Shown: piece after piece, positions 33,624 through 43,243 of the stretch
Numbering within the stretch: the stretch's first letter is position 1
Layout of the letters: each line of letters starts with the position of its first letter
Assembly (NCBI RefSeq): GCF_004795055.1
Contig: NZ_SSBJ01000009.1
Coordinates: forward strand, 62,001 to 126,000
Direction of reading: 5' to 3'
Source of the DNA: Streptomyces sp. A1136
GTDB lineage: Bacteria; Actinomycetota; Actinomycetes; Streptomycetales; Streptomycetaceae
Length of the DNA stretch: 64,000 bases
Position numbers and translations under genes: made by a program
Notes under the pieces: generated by a model
The model's database searches: none
Told to the model about the DNA's origin: nothing
The model's input: the letters and a program-made list of their open reading frames with translations, nothing else

Positions 33624-36080
33624 TCAGCGGCGGCGGCGGGAGGCGACCGTGACCGAGGCGAGGGCCAGCAGGGCGAGGGTGGCCGCGGCGAGGCCGGGGG
33701 TGAGGCCCTTCGGGGTGAAGGTGCAGGAGACCTTCGTGGCACCGGCCGCCACGGGCAGGGATACCAGGCCGTGGAAGGGGCGGATCGGGGCGGAGCACTG
33801 CCAGCCCGGGACGGCGGTCATCGCGAAGACGGCGGTGCCGCCGGCGCCCTTCGGGAGGGTGGCCTCGATGGTGTGGCCGTCCGCGGAGACCCTCGTGGCG
33901 CCGGTGGCGGTGAGTCGGTGGACCGTCGCGTCGAGCGCGGCCCGGTCCAGGCAGCCGACGGGGTGGGCGCCGGCGGTGGCGTTCGCGGTGCGCGTGGCGA
34001 CCGTGACGTCCAGGCGGCCCGAGGCGGGGACCTCGCCGAGCGGGACGACCCCGCTCATGTGGTCCTCCAGGGGGCGGGAGAGTGGCCCCTGGGAGAGCGT
34101 GCCGTAGAGCTCGGGGGAGTACCAGTAGGCCTCGGAGCCGGGGGCGCACCGGGCCGCGTACGTCTGGGCGGTGGCGGTGCCGCCCCGGGTGACCGGGGGG
34201 ACCTGGTAGACGGTCGCTCCCAGGACGTTCTCCTGGCGGGCGTAGACGCTGTCGGCCGGGTTGGGGGAGGCGTAGGGGCCGCCGCGCAGCGTGACGAGCG
34301 GCGGGGCGGGGAACCTCGCGGCGGTCCAGCTGTTCTTCGCGGCCCCCGGTCGTACGCGCGCCCCGATAGAGAAGATCGCGTCGAGGACCGGGTTGTCGGC
34401 GCCGAAGAAGGTCCGGCCGTCGTTCTTGAAGCCGTATCCGAGGGGCTCCAGTGCCTGGTACGTGGCCTCGGGGAGGTAACTGCTGTAGTACTGCGGCCCC
34501 TCCGCGCGCAGGGCGAGGGCGTCGTTGTACGAGGTCTGCGGCGCGCCCGAGTCGGTCCGGTACGCGGGCCAACCGTCGACGGCCCGGACGGCGTCGAAGT
34601 GGCGGCTGATCGACTCGTTGGAGGTGGCGGCGGGCGCCGCCCAGCGTTCGCGGGCCCGTCGGGTGTCGGCGTTGAGTGCGGCGGCGGTGGACTCCGCGAA
34701 GACGACGCCGACCATCAGCACGGCGGCGACCGGGACGAGGTAGCGGTGCCTGTGGCCGAGGGAGAGCGCGACCAGGGCGAGCAGCGAGACGGCCCCGCCG
34801 CCGAGTACGGCCGGCCACGTCCAGCCGCCGAAGTCGTCGGTGTGGCGCAGGACGAAGGTGGCCACCACCAGCAGGGCGGCCGACAGCGCCAGGTGCGCCG
34901 GGCGCGGGCGGTGGGCGAGCGCCAGCCAGGCGGCGATCACCACCATGCCGCTGAACACGAAGGCCTCGCGGTACGGGTTGCCGTTCGGCACCGCCAGGCC
35001 GTGCCACACGTACTGGGTCGGCGGGAACTGGAACGAGGCGAGCACCAGCAGGGTCGCGCCCGCCCACACCAGGCGGGTCCTGTGCGCGATCGCGCCGTTG
35101 AACAGGAACGTGCCCGCCAGGATCAGCCCCAGCGAGGCCACGTACAGTCGCGGCCGGCCGCCCCACAGGTGCGTGGCGGGGAGCATCCCGGCGAGCAGGA
35201 TCTCGATCCGGACCGGTTCGAAGGAGCCGGCTCGGGTGGGCTGCGAGGCGCCGCTGGACAGGAAGGACGGCAGGAGGAGCGGCAGGGTGAGGAAGATGCC
35301 CGTCACGGTGGCCGTGGCGGCCCGCCACAGGGCGCGCAGCCGCTCGGCGCCCGACATCTCGCGGGTGGCCAGCCGGACGGCCAGGAGCACGCAGGCGGCC
35401 ATCGTGGCCATCATCGCGGTGTAGAAGTTCCCGAACCAGGCGAGCGCGACGAACAGCGCGACGCCGGGCCAGCGCCGCTGCTCCAGGCACCACTCCACGG
35501 CGATCCCGAGCAGGGGCAGCGCCACCAGCCCCCACAGCCACATCGGGATGTACGAGGCGTCGCTGAGCGCCCACCCGCACAGCCCGTACGTCGCTCCGAG
35601 CACCCCGCGCTGCCACCAGGGGCCGGGGTGCAGCTTGCCGAGGTACACCGTCATCACGGCGGCCGCGGTGCCCATCGTGAGGGGGGTGACGACGAAGACC
35701 GCGAGGTCGACGTGGGCGCGCGGGACGAGGACGGCGAGCCAGGAGAAAGGGTTGCCGAGGTAGGTGTAGTAGTCGGACAGGAACTGCTGGCCGAAGCCCC
35801 CGCGCCAGCTGAACAGCAGGTCGCCGGCGGCCTGTCCGTGCACCAGGTCCCACAGGGCGCGGTGGAAGGGGACGTACTGGTTGGCCTGGTCGTTGAGCGC
35901 GCGGCCGGTGTTCCCGAAGGGGAAGGTGCCGCGGGCCGCCCAGGCGGTGCAGAACGCGCCCGAGGTGACGAGGAAGGCGAGCAGGGGGCCGCGGAGTCGG
36001 GCGAGGCGGCGTCGGGCCGCCGTCGGCCGCCGCCGGGCGGGAGCCTCCTGTGTGGTGGGCTCCGAGGCCACGGTTCCCAA
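33624..36080 (-). CDS. YfhO family membrane protein
   Basis: 818-residue polytopic membrane protein with a GT-C-type architecture: about 12-13 helices in the first 450 residues, then a large extracytoplasmic beta-rich region (about 470-790) and a last helix near the C-terminus ending in basic SRRRR. Early extracytoplasmic acidic residues ([23 protein letters not shown]) fit the catalytic first loop of GT-C enzymes; YfhO in Bacillus is linked to glycosylation of lipoteichoic acid. In an actinomycete the acceptor is unknown. It faces rpoC and diverges from rpsL. Confidence 0.88.
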   Translation of the reverse strand: MGTVASEPTTQEAPARRRPTAARRRLARLRGPLLAFLVTSGAFCTAWAARGTFPFGNTGRALNDQANQYVPFHRALWDLVHGQAAGDLLFSWRGGFGQQFLSDYYTYLGNPFSWLAVLVPRAHVDLAVFVVTPLTMGTAAAVMTVYLGKLHPGPWWQRGVLGATYGLCGWALSDASYIPMWLWGLVALPLLGIAVEWCLEQRRWPGVALFVALAWFGNFYTAMMATMAACVLLAVRLATREMSGAERLRALWRAATATVTGIFLTLPLLLPSFLSSGASQPTRAGSFEPVRIEILLAGMLPATHLWGGRPRLYVASLGLILAGTFLFNGAIAHRTRLVWAGATLLVLASFQFPPTQYVWHGLAVPNGNPYREAFVFSGMVVIAAWLALAHRPRPAHLALSAALLVVATFVLRHTDDFGGWTWPAVLGGGAVSLLALVALSLGHRHRYLVPVAAVLMVGVVFAESTAAALNADTRRARERWAAPAATSNESISRHFDAVRAVDGWPAYRTDSGAPQTSYNDALALRAEGPQYYSSYLPEATYQALEPLGYGFKNDGRTFFGADNPVLDAIFSIGARVRPGAAKNSWTAARFPAPPLVTLRGGPYASPNPADSVYARQENVLGATVYQVPPVTRGGTATAQTYAARCAPGSEAYWYSPELYGTLSQGPLSRPLEDHMSGVVPLGEVPASGRLDVTVATRTANATAGAHPVGCLDRAALDATVHRLTATGATRVSADGHTIEATLPKGAGGTAVFAMTAVPGWQCSAPIRPFHGLVSLPVAAGATKVSCTFTPKGLTPGLAAATLALLALASVTVASRRRR

Positions 36081-36293
36081 TGCGGTGCTCCCTGCTGATC
36101 GACTTCGCCGGCCGGCGGTTTGTCCGACTCGTCAGTCTAGGGCGGCGCGGGAGCGGCCGATCGCGTACCACATGCGCGCGGGTCGCGCACATCCGCGCCG
36201 GCGCGGAAGGCAGGTCCGGGCCCCGTTCCCTTGCCGCGTCTGGCCTGCGGGTCTGTCGGGAGGAGGCCGGGTGGGGGGCGCCGGGCTTTTGTT

Positions 36294-36322
36294 TTGACCG
36301 GAGTGGATGCGGTGGGTACGCT
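36294..36322 (+). promoter_or_regulatory. Promoter of the str operon (rpsL)
   Basis: TTGACC (36294-36299) and TACGCT (36317-36322) with exactly 17 bp between them. Predicted start near 36329, giving a leader of about 180 nt before rpsL. Confidence 0.8.
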
Positions 36323-36328
36323 CAGACC

Positions 36329-36511
36329 TTGTGCCTGGGGTGTGCCTGGGCTCCCGTGCGTGTCCATCAACCGCATAAGAGCCACATCAGCCACCGCGAT
36401 CCATGTGTCTCCGCTCGCGCGGAGCTCCACCGGATCCGACACACCCGACCGCGTGGGTCGGCAACGTTCCAGGTTAGCTTCACTACACGGCACACAGAAA
36501 CCGGAGAAGTA
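36329..36511 (+). promoter_or_regulatory. Leader of the str operon
   Basis: Untranslated leader of rpsL. It contains, at 36437-36461, a 25-nt element with stem CCGACC/GGTCGG that recurs in the rpsJ leader with one substitution. Possible control element; see findings. Confidence 0.6.
36437..36461 (+). repeat. Ribosomal leader element, copy 1 (rpsL)
   Basis: CGACACACCCGACCGCGTGG followed by GTCGG. A 6-bp hairpin CCGACC-GCGTG-GGTCGG forms its 3' half. Matches 24 of 25 bases of the element at 50462-50486. Confidence 0.75.
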
Positions 36512-36883
36512 GTGCCTACGATCCAGCAGCTGGTCCGTAAGGGCCGGCAGGACAAGGTCGAGAAGACAAAGACCCCCGCGCTTGAGGCTTCGCCCCAGCG
36601 TCGCGGCGTCTGCACGCGTGTGTTCACGACCACCCCGAAGAAGCCGAACTCGGCGCTCCGTAAGGTCGCGCGTGTGCGTCTGACCTCCGGCATCGAGGTC
36701 ACCGCTTACATTCCGGGTGAGGGACACAACCTGCAGGAGCACTCGATCGTGCTCGTGCGTGGTGGCCGTGTGAAGGACCTGCCGGGTGTTCGTTACAAGA
36801 TCATCCGCGGTGCGCTTGACACCCAGGCTGTCAAGAACCGCAAGCAGGCCCGCAGCCGCTACGGCGCCAAGAAGGAGAAGTAA
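36512..36883 (+). CDS. rpsL: 30S ribosomal protein S12
   Basis: 123 residues from GTG 36512, after GGAGAAG. Sits at the decoding centre. Lys43 and Lys88 (in [12 protein letters not shown] and [10 protein letters not shown]) are wild type, so the sequence predicts streptomycin sensitivity at this locus. First gene of the str operon; two bases separate it from rpsG. Confidence 0.98.
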   Translation: MPTIQQLVRKGRQDKVEKTKTPALEASPQRRGVCTRVFTTTPKKPNSALRKVARVRLTSGIEVTAYIPGEGHNLQEHSIVLVRGGRVKDLPGVRYKIIRGALDTQAVKNRKQARSRYGAKKEK

Positions 36884-36885
36884 GA

Positions 36886-37356
36886 ATGCCTCGTAAGGGC
36901 CCCGCCCCGAAGCGCCCGGTCATCATCGACCCGGTCTACGCATCTCCTCTGGTGACCTCGCTCATCAACAAGATCCTCCTGAACGGCAAGCGCTCCACCG
37001 CCGAGCGCATCGTTTACGGCGCCATGGAAGGCCTCCGCGAGAAGACCGGCAACGACCCGGTCATCACGCTGAAGCGCGCGCTGGAGAACGTCAAGCCGTC
37101 CCTCGAGGTCAAGTCCCGCCGTGTCGGTGGCGCGACCTACCAGGTTCCGGTCGAGGTCAAGCCGGGCCGCCAGTCGACCCTCGCGCTGCGCTGGCTCGTG
37201 GGTTACTCCCGCGCCCGCCGCGAGAAGACCATGACCGAGCGCCTCATGAACGAGCTGCTCGACGCCTCCAACGGTCTTGGCGCTGCCGTCAAGAAGCGCG
37301 AGGACACGCACAAGATGGCCGAGTCCAACAAGGCCTTCGCGCACTACCGCTGGTAG
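36886..37356 (+). CDS. rpsG: 30S ribosomal protein S7
   Basis: 156 residues. Nucleates assembly of the 30S head; in enterobacteria it is the repressor of the str operon. Sequence [17 protein letters not shown], the [13 protein letters not shown] hairpin and the LRWLV helix are typical. Starts 2 bases after rpsL, with the AAGGAGAAG ribosome site lying inside the rpsL end. Confidence 0.98.
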   Translation: MPRKGPAPKRPVIIDPVYASPLVTSLINKILLNGKRSTAERIVYGAMEGLREKTGNDPVITLKRALENVKPSLEVKSRRVGGATYQVPVEVKPGRQSTLALRWLVGYSRARREKTMTERLMNELLDASNGLGAAVKKREDTHKMAESNKAFAHYRW

Positions 37357-37395
37357 TCCCACCCCACATCGAGACCGAGAGAAGACCGAAGCCTT

Positions 37396-39522
37396 ATGGC
37401 TACCACTTCGCTTGACCTGGCCAAGGTCCGCAACATCGGGATCATGGCCCACATCGACGCGGGCAAGACGACCACCACCGAGCGCATCCTGTTCTACACC
37501 GGTGTGTCGTACAAGATCGGTGAGGTCCACGACGGCGCTGCCACGATGGACTGGATGGAGCAGGAGCAGGAGCGTGGTATCACCATCACGTCTGCCGCGA
37601 CGACCTGCCACTGGCCTCTTGACGAGGTCGACCACACCATCAACATCATCGACACCCCGGGTCACGTCGACTTCACCGTAGAGGTGGAGCGTTCGCTCCG
37701 CGTCCTCGACGGTGCCGTCACCGTCTTCGACGGTGTCGCCGGTGTGGAGCCGCAGTCCGAGACGGTCTGGCGTCAGGCCGACCGTTACGGCGTGCCGCGC
37801 ATCTGCTTCGTCAACAAGCTGGACCGTACCGGCGCCGAGTTCCACCGCTGCGTGGACATGATCGTGGACCGCCTCGGCGCGACCCCGATCGTCATGCAGC
37901 TGCCCATCGGCTCCGAGATGGACTTCCAGGGCGTTGTCGACCTGGTCCGCATGAAGGCTCTTGTCTGGTCCGCCGAGGCCTCCAAGGGCGAGATGTACGA
38001 CGTCGTCGACATCCCCGCCTCGCACACCGAGGCCGCCGAGGAATGGCGCGCCAAGCTGGTCGAGACGGTCGCCGAGAACGACGAGCAGATGATGGAACTG
38101 TTCCTGGAGGGCACCGAGCCCACCGAGGAGCAGCTCTACGCCGCCGTCCGTCGTATCACCATCGCGTCCGGCAAGGGTGGCGACACCACCGTCACCCCCG
38201 TGTTCTGCGGCACCGCGTTCAAGAACAAGGGCGTCCAGCCCCTGCTCGACGCCGTCGTGCGCTACCTGCCTTCCCCCCTGGACGTCGAGGCCATCGAGGG
38301 CCACGACGTCAAGGACGCGGAGGTCGTCGTCAAGCGCAAGCCGGCCGACTCCGAGCCGCTGTCGGCCCTCGCGTTCAAGATCGCGAGCGACCCGCACCTC
38401 GGTAAGCTCACCTTCGTCCGGATCTACTCCGGTCGCCTGGAGGCCGGCACCGCGGTGCTGAACTCCGTCAAGGGCAAGAAGGAGCGCATCGGCAAGATCT
38501 ACCGTATGCACGCGAACAAGCGTGAGGAGATCGAGTCGGTGGGCGCCGGTGACATCGTCGCCGTCATGGGCCTGAAGCAGACCACCACCGGTGAGACGCT
38601 GTGCGACGAGAAGGCCCCGGTCATCCTGGAGTCCATGGACTTCCCGGCCCCGGTCATCCAGGTCGCCATCGAGCCCAAGTCCAAGGGTGACCAGGAGAAG
38701 CTGGGTGTTGCCATCCAGCGTCTCGCGGAGGAGGACCCCTCCTTCCAGGTTCACTCTGACGAGGAGACCGGCCAGACCATCATCGGTGGTATGGGCGAGC
38801 TTCACCTCGACATCCTCGTCGACCGCATGCGTCGCGAGTTCAAGGTCGAGGCGAACGTCGGCAAGCCGCAGGTGGCCTACCGCGAGACGATCCGCAAGTC
38901 CGTCGAGCGTCACGACTACACCCACAAGAAGCAGACCGGTGGTACCGGTCAGTTCGCCAAGGTGCAGATCGCGATCGAGCCCATCGAGGGCGGCGAGGCG
39001 GCTTACGAGTTCGTCAACAAGGTCACCGGTGGACGTATCCCGCGTGAGTACATCCCGTCGGTGGACGCCGGTGCCCAGGAAGCCATGAAGTTCGGCATCC
39101 TCGCCGGCTACGAGATGACTGGCGTCCGCGTCATTCTTCTCGACGGTGGTTACCACGAGGTCGACTCCTCCGAACTCGCGTTCAAGATCGCCGGTTCGCA
39201 GGCCTTCAAGGAGGCCGCGCGCAAGGCTTCTCCCGTGCTCCTTGAGCCGATGATGGCCGTTGAGGTCACCACGCCCGAGGACTACATGGGTGAGGTCATC
39301 GGCGACATCAACTCTCGTCGTGGCCAGATCCAGGCCATGGACGAGCGTCACGGTGCTCGCATCGTGAAGGGCCTCGTGCCGCTTTCGGAGATGTTCGGCT
39401 ACGTCGGAGACCTCCGCAGCAAGACCTCGGGTCGCGCCAGCTACTCGATGCAGTTCGACTCCTACGCCGAGGTTCCCCGGAACGTCGCTGAGGAGATCAT
39501 CGCGAAGGCCAAGGGCGAGTAA
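37396..39522 (+). CDS. fusA: Elongation factor G
   Basis: 708-residue GTPase driving translocation. G1 AHIDAGKT at residues 18-25, switch I with [12 protein letters not shown]3 DTPGHVDF, G4 NKLDRTGA; the domain IV loop block [15 protein letters not shown] is intact. No sign of the fusB-type or duplicated paralogues in this window. Starts 39 bp after rpsG behind GAGAGAAG; co-transcribed in the str operon. Confidence 0.98.
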   Translation: MATTSLDLAKVRNIGIMAHIDAGKTTTTERILFYTGVSYKIGEVHDGAATMDWMEQEQERGITITSAATTCHWPLDEVDHTINIIDTPGHVDFTVEVERSLRVLDGAVTVFDGVAGVEPQSETVWRQADRYGVPRICFVNKLDRTGAEFHRCVDMIVDRLGATPIVMQLPIGSEMDFQGVVDLVRMKALVWSAEASKGEMYDVVDIPASHTEAAEEWRAKLVETVAENDEQMMELFLEGTEPTEEQLYAAVRRITIASGKGGDTTVTPVFCGTAFKNKGVQPLLDAVVRYLPSPLDVEAIEGHDVKDAEVVVKRKPADSEPLSALAFKIASDPHLGKLTFVRIYSGRLEAGTAVLNSVKGKKERIGKIYRMHANKREEIESVGAGDIVAVMGLKQTTTGETLCDEKAPVILESMDFPAPVIQVAIEPKSKGDQEKLGVAIQRLAEEDPSFQVHSDEETGQTIIGGMGELHLDILVDRMRREFKVEANVGKPQVAYRETIRKSVERHDYTHKKQTGGTGQFAKVQIAIEPIEGGEAAYEFVNKVTGGRIPREYIPSVDAGAQEAMKFGILAGYEMTGVRVILLDGGYHEVDSSELAFKIAGSQAFKEAARKASPVLLEPMMAVEVTTPEDYMGEVIGDINSRRGQIQAMDERHGARIVKGLVPLSEMFGYVGDLRSKTSGRASYSMQFDSYAEVPRNVAEEIIAKAKGE

Positions 39523-39564
39523 CTCTTCGGAGCTCACGCTTTAGGCTTGTCACCGGTACCTCTA

Positions 39565-39594
39565 GGGCAACAGGAGCAACCGCTCTTGTTGCCC
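39565..39594 (+). other. Hairpin in the fusA-tuf intergenic region
   Basis: GGGCAACAGGAGC and GCTCTTGTTGCCC form a 13-bp stem with one G-T pair and an AACC loop. No T-run follows (GGAGGGAC), so it is more likely an RNA-processing or leader structure for tuf than a terminator. Confidence 0.6.
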
Positions 39595-39673
39595 GGAGGG
39601 ACTGGCATCCCAGCAAAGATCACCTGGCGCCGATCTGTCAGGCGTACCAGAACCACTCTCCAGGAGGACCCCC

Positions 39674-40867
39674 GTGGCGAAGGCGAAGTTCGAGCGGACT
39701 AAGCCGCACGTCAACATCGGCACCATCGGTCACATTGACCACGGTAAGACGACCCTCACGGCCGCCATTACCAAGGTGCTGCACGACGCGTACCCGGACC
39801 TGAACGAGGCCTCGGCCTTCGACCAGATCGACAAGGCTCCTGAGGAGCGCCAGCGCGGTATCACCATCTCCATCGCGCACGTCGAGTACCAGACCGAGGC
39901 GCGTCACTACGCCCACGTCGACTGCCCGGGTCACGCGGACTACATCAAGAACATGATCACCGGTGCCGCGCAGATGGACGGTGCCATCCTCGTGGTCGCC
40001 GCCACCGACGGCCCGATGCCGCAGACCAAGGAGCACGTGCTCCTGGCCCGCCAGGTCGGCGTCCCCTACATCGTCGTCGCCCTGAACAAGGCCGACATGG
40101 TGGACGACGAGGAGATCCTGGAGCTCGTCGAGCTCGAGGTCCGTGAGCTGCTCTCCGAGTACGACTTCCCGGGCGACGACCTGCCGGTCGTCCAGGTCTC
40201 CGCGCTCAAGGCGCTCGAGGGCGACAAGGAGTGGGGCGAGAAGCTCCTCGGCCTCATGAAGGCCGTGGACGAGTCGATCCCGACCCCGCCGCGCGACACC
40301 GACAAGCCCTTCCTGATGCCGGTCGAGGACGTCTTCACGATCACCGGTCGCGGTACGGTCGTCACCGGCCGTATCGAGCGTGGTGTCCTGAAGGTCAACG
40401 AGACCGTCGACATCATCGGTATCAAGGAAGAGAAGACCACCACCACGGTCACCGGTATCGAGATGTTCCGCAAGCTCCTCGACGAGGGCCAGGCCGGTGA
40501 GAACGTCGGTCTGCTCCTCCGTGGCATCAAGCGCGAGGACGTCGAGCGCGGTCAGGTCATCATCAAGCCCGGTTCGGTCACGCCGCACACCGAGTTCGAG
40601 GCCGCCGCGTACATCCTGTCGAAGGACGAGGGTGGTCGTCACACCCCGTTCTTCAACAACTACCGCCCGCAGTTCTACTTCCGTACCACGGACGTGACGG
40701 GCGTTGTGACCCTGCCTGAGGGCACCGAGATGGTCATGCCCGGTGACAACACCGACATGACGGTCTCCCTCATCCAGCCGGTCGCGATGGAAGAGGGCCT
40801 GAAGTTCGCCATCCGTGAGGGTGGTCGTACGGTGGGCGCCGGCCAGGTCACCAAGATCACGAAGTAA
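39674..40867 (+). CDS. tuf: Elongation factor Tu
   Basis: 397-residue GTPase delivering aminoacyl-tRNA. GTG start behind CCAGGAGGA. G1 GHIDHGKT (19-26), G3 DCPGHADY, G4 NKADMVDD; the kirromycin-relevant domain interface looks normal, e.g. [17 protein letters not shown]. It is the tuf1 type linked to fusA. The 150-bp gap to fusA with a hairpin leaves room for its own promoter, which is known for tuf1 in other streptomycetes, but I could not identify a clean one. Confidence 0.98.
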   Translation: MAKAKFERTKPHVNIGTIGHIDHGKTTLTAAITKVLHDAYPDLNEASAFDQIDKAPEERQRGITISIAHVEYQTEARHYAHVDCPGHADYIKNMITGAAQMDGAILVVAATDGPMPQTKEHVLLARQVGVPYIVVALNKADMVDDEEILELVELEVRELLSEYDFPGDDLPVVQVSALKALEGDKEWGEKLLGLMKAVDESIPTPPRDTDKPFLMPVEDVFTITGRGTVVTGRIERGVLKVNETVDIIGIKEEKTTTTVTGIEMFRKLLDEGQAGENVGLLLRGIKREDVERGQVIIKPGSVTPHTEFEAAAYILSKDEGGRHTPFFNNYRPQFYFRTTDVTGVVTLPEGTEMVMPGDNTDMTVSLIQPVAMEEGLKFAIREGGRTVGAGQVTKITK

Positions 40868-40915
40868 TTCGTGTTCTGACCTGGTAGCTCGCGCGAGCGG
40901 GCACCACGTTTGACA

Positions 40916-40963
40916 GAGGGGCCCTTTCCCCACCGCTCCGGCGGTGGGGGAGGGGCCCTTCGT
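40916..40963 (+). terminator. Terminator of the str operon / tuf
   Basis: AGGGGCCCTTTCCCCACCGC (ends 40936) pairs with GCGGTGGGGGAGGGGCCCTT (40941-40960) around TCCG with small interior mismatches, followed by CTTCGTCG. Confidence 0.85.
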
Positions 40964-41004
40964 CGTACCCGCGGGGCGTTGCCGGCTGCTGTGCGGGGCC
41001 CGGC

Positions 41005-41043
41005 CGGGTGCGTACGCGGCCCCGGTCGGGTGCGTACGCGGCC
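41005..41043. repeat. 17-bp direct repeat
   Basis: CGGGTGCGTACGCGGCC at 41005-41021 and again at 41027-41043, a 22-bp period, between tuf and the convergent regulator-like gene. Confidence 0.8.
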
Positions 41044-41055
41044 GGGCCCCGGTGT

Positions 41056-41928
41056 CTACGCGGCGCCCGCCTCCGCCCGGCACTCCCCGCACAGGCCCGG
41101 CTCCCGGGACCGGAAGGCGAGGCCGCAGGCCTCGTCCTCGCAGGTCTGGAAGGGGTCCGGCGGGACGTGGGCGGCCGGGCGGGGTACGTCTGCCAGGGCC
41201 GGCGGCAACTGGGCGGCGAGCCGGTACGCCACCAGTCCGGCCGGGTTGCGGGGCTGCGGCGGCAGGTTGGCCGTGAGGGCGGCGGTGATGCCGCCGGGGC
41301 GGGCGCCGCGCTCCAGCCAGGCCTCGACGGCGGGGGCGAGGCGCTCGATGTCCTGCCGGCCGAGCAGGAGGCGGGAGTCGAGGCGGCGCAGGTCCGTCAG
41401 GACGGTGACGGCGGCCTCGTGGCGCCAGGGGTTGTCGCGGTTCAGGGGCCGGGGGAGGGGTTCGGGGGCGGCGGCCGGGGGCGCCGCGGGAGGGGGGTCG
41501 GCCACCGGCGCGGCCACGGGCGCCGGTGCGGGCGGCGGGGCGGGGTTCTCGTCGACCTCCGCGCACCCGGGGCGGTTGTAGGACACGGTGCGGGTGATCA
41601 CCTGCCCGCCGGGCAGCCGTACGCGGGTCCGCTCCAGGTAGCCGTACACCTCCAGCTCGCGCAGAGCGCGGGCGATCCGGTGCTCGCTCTCGGGGAAGCG
41701 GGCGGCGAGGTCCTTGATGCCGATGCGGGTGCCGGCGGGCAGCGACTGGATGTGGAGCGCCAGGCCGATCGCCACGAGGGACATCTCGGCGTGCTGGGCG
41801 AGGTGGTTGCCGACCACGGTGAAGCGGCGGGTGTGCCGCACGTTGACGTGGACGACACCTGATCGGGGTGCATCGCCGCGATTGCGCCCGGAGGCGAGCA
41901 CGACGGGGTTAGGCTTCTGGGTATCCAT
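41056..41928 (-). CDS. Winged helix-turn-helix domain protein
   Basis: 290 residues from the ATG at 41928 (the frame is open to 42024 without conserved content). N-terminal part TRRFTVVGNHLAQHAEMSLVAIG, then GTRIGIKDLAARFPESEHRI and RALRELEVYGYLERTRVRLPGG reads as a winged helix of the replication-initiator/MarR-like kind. A Pro/Ala linker (about residues 130-165) leads to a C-terminal part ending in a zinc-knuckle-like CEDEACGLAF ... CGECRAEAG. The family is common in Streptomyces as an uncharacterised HTH protein. Weak ribosome site. Target unknown. Confidence 0.78.
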   Translation of the reverse strand: MDTQKPNPVVLASGRNRGDAPRSGVVHVNVRHTRRFTVVGNHLAQHAEMSLVAIGLALHIQSLPAGTRIGIKDLAARFPESEHRIARALRELEVYGYLERTRVRLPGGQVITRTVSYNRPGCAEVDENPAPPPAPAPVAAPVADPPPAAPPAAAPEPLPRPLNRDNPWRHEAAVTVLTDLRRLDSRLLLGRQDIERLAPAVEAWLERGARPGGITAALTANLPPQPRNPAGLVAYRLAAQLPPALADVPRPAAHVPPDPFQTCEDEACGLAFRSREPGLCGECRAEAGAA

Positions 41929-42185
41929 CGGGAAGGCGTTCGCTTCCTGGCTGGCCAGGCCCCCGACCGGGATTGCGAGTCCCGTCGGGGGCCGACGTAT
42001 GTCTGGAGTTGTCGCGCCGAGCATATGCCCGGCAACCCCCGTGAAAGCCAGCCGAGTTGGCCCGGTTCACCCATCCGAGCGAAGCGCCCCCCAGCCGCCC
42101 GCTCGGGAGGCTGGAGGGGTCTGGCGAGGTCCTTTCACTTCCCGAGTACTCACCCCATACCTCTAACCCCACCACCCCGCCGCCC

Positions 42186-42215
42186 CCCGCATCGCGGGCC
42201 CCCGCGATGCGGGGG
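42186..42215 (-). terminator. Hairpin downstream of the immunity gene cluster
   Basis: CCCGCATCGCGGG and CCCGCGATGCGGG flank a short C-rich centre; strong stem just past the end of the CDI-immunity-like gene on the minus strand. No T-run. Confidence 0.55.
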
Positions 42216-42230
42216 TTCGTGCATGCGGCG

Positions 42231-42650
42231 TCAGCGGCCCCGCCGGGTATCCCTCTGGAATCGCTCTACGTCGTCACAGAGGTAGGGAGATATGTCCCGG
42301 AGTGACGCCAGAACCTCTTGCATTCGCTTGACGAGCTCGGGCTGCGCCGCCCACGTGGTCGATCCGCACGTCAGGACGGCCGACAGGAGGTCGTCGTCGT
42401 AGAACCCTCCCGCCGCTTGGTTCGGGGCGGTGTCTTCCAAGATGCCCAGGGCAACCGGCAACAGCCATCGAACCCCGACGCCTTGTCGGATCAAGCGCGC
42501 CAGTTCGCCGGCATTCAGACTGGCGACGGGGCGGCGCCGCAGACCGTGCACGGATCGCACCAAGCTGGTGGCATCGGCGGGAGGCTCCCCCCAGCGTTGC
42601 CCGTCGAGCTCCTCCAGGGTGCGGTCGGGTTTGCGTTGACCGTTCGAAAC
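42231..42650 (-). CDS. CDI-immunity-like protein (CdiI family), start codon doubtful
   Basis: Up to 139 residues. Family-like sequence RTLEELDGQRWGEPPADATS leading into LVRSVHGLRRRPVASL and then LLPVALGILEDT resembles the immunity proteins of contact-dependent growth inhibition found in actinomycetes. The first ordinary start in frame is TTG at 42563, which would cut off the first ~29 residues of the recognisable region. An ideal AAAGGAG lies 6 bases before a GTT at 42650-42648, exactly where a GTG would be expected. Either start loss, an odd start (CTG at 42617 is another option), or a sequence error. It ends the minus-strand toxin module, 26 bp after the previous gene. Confidence 0.65.
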   Translation of the reverse strand, partial: VSNGQRKPDRTLEELDGQRWGEPPADATSLVRSVHGLRRRPVASLNAGELARLIRQGVGVRWLLPVALGILEDTAPNQAAGGFYDDDLLSAVLTCGSTTWAAQPELVKRMQEVLASLRDISPYLCDDVERFQRDTRRGR

Positions 42651-42676
42651 GTTTGTCTCCTTTCTCGCCCCGACCT

Positions 42677-43111
42677 TTATGGCGCCACCAGCAGCCGGAA
42701 GTCATTGAGGGCGGCCAGATAATCGTCTGCCACGCCGTCTGAGGGCAGGGAGCCGAGATGCGTCCGTGCCAGTTCCTCCGCCGCTGAAAGCACGGTCCCC
42801 GCAAGCTCGTCGGGCGGGAGGAGCGAAAGGGGGCCGGACGGACCGGCGACGCTGATGCCCTCCTTGATTCTTCTGAACGTCAGCTTGAAGGAGGTGTCGG
42901 TGCCCGTGTACACCCCGACCTGTGTCCGGCCTGCAAAGAGGTTGCCGAGGTAATCAAGGAGCTGGGTGACCGAAGGGTAGATCATCATTCCTTGGTCGGG
43001 TGACTGGCCTGCAGATCCAGATTCCCCCAGCTCGCCGGTCCACTGCATGTCGCCGAGGTCGAATCCGCTCGCCTCGCCCTGACCCGGTCGAACGGTGAAT
43101 TGCACGAGCAT
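42677..43111 (-). CDS. Hypothetical protein in the RHS toxin module (candidate immunity)
   Basis: 144 residues from ATG 43111; ribosome site poor. Begins MLVQFTVRPGQGEASGFDLG, then QLLDYLGNLFAGRTQVGVYTG and TSFKLTFRRIKEGI, and ends in a helical part with LLPPDELAGTVLSAAEELA. No transmembrane segment or known motif. Location between the S1-like gene and the CdiI-like gene, same strand, suggests an immunity or accessory role; that is inference. Not recognised as a named family. Confidence 0.6.
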   Translation of the reverse strand: MLVQFTVRPGQGEASGFDLGDMQWTGELGESGSAGQSPDQGMMIYPSVTQLLDYLGNLFAGRTQVGVYTGTDTSFKLTFRRIKEGISVAGPSGPLSLLPPDELAGTVLSAAEELARTHLGSLPSDGVADDYLAALNDFRLLVAP

Positions 43112-43243
43112 GCGGGGTGTGACTCTTTCCGAGGGAAAAGGAGGTGCTGATGCGGTTACCGTCGTGTGGATCCACGATCAGGGAGGCACTCACACTGGAT
43201 GGTCTTCAGAAAGGTGTTCCGCTGAGGACCACCCCAGAGGCGG

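Noticed and set aside
36635..36790. Streptomycin-resistance changes in rpsL
   Set aside because: Lys43 and Lys88 are both wild type.
41005..41043. Attachment-site-like 17-bp direct repeats beside tuf
   Set aside because: The copies are adjacent rather than flanking the accessory block, and no integrase is present.
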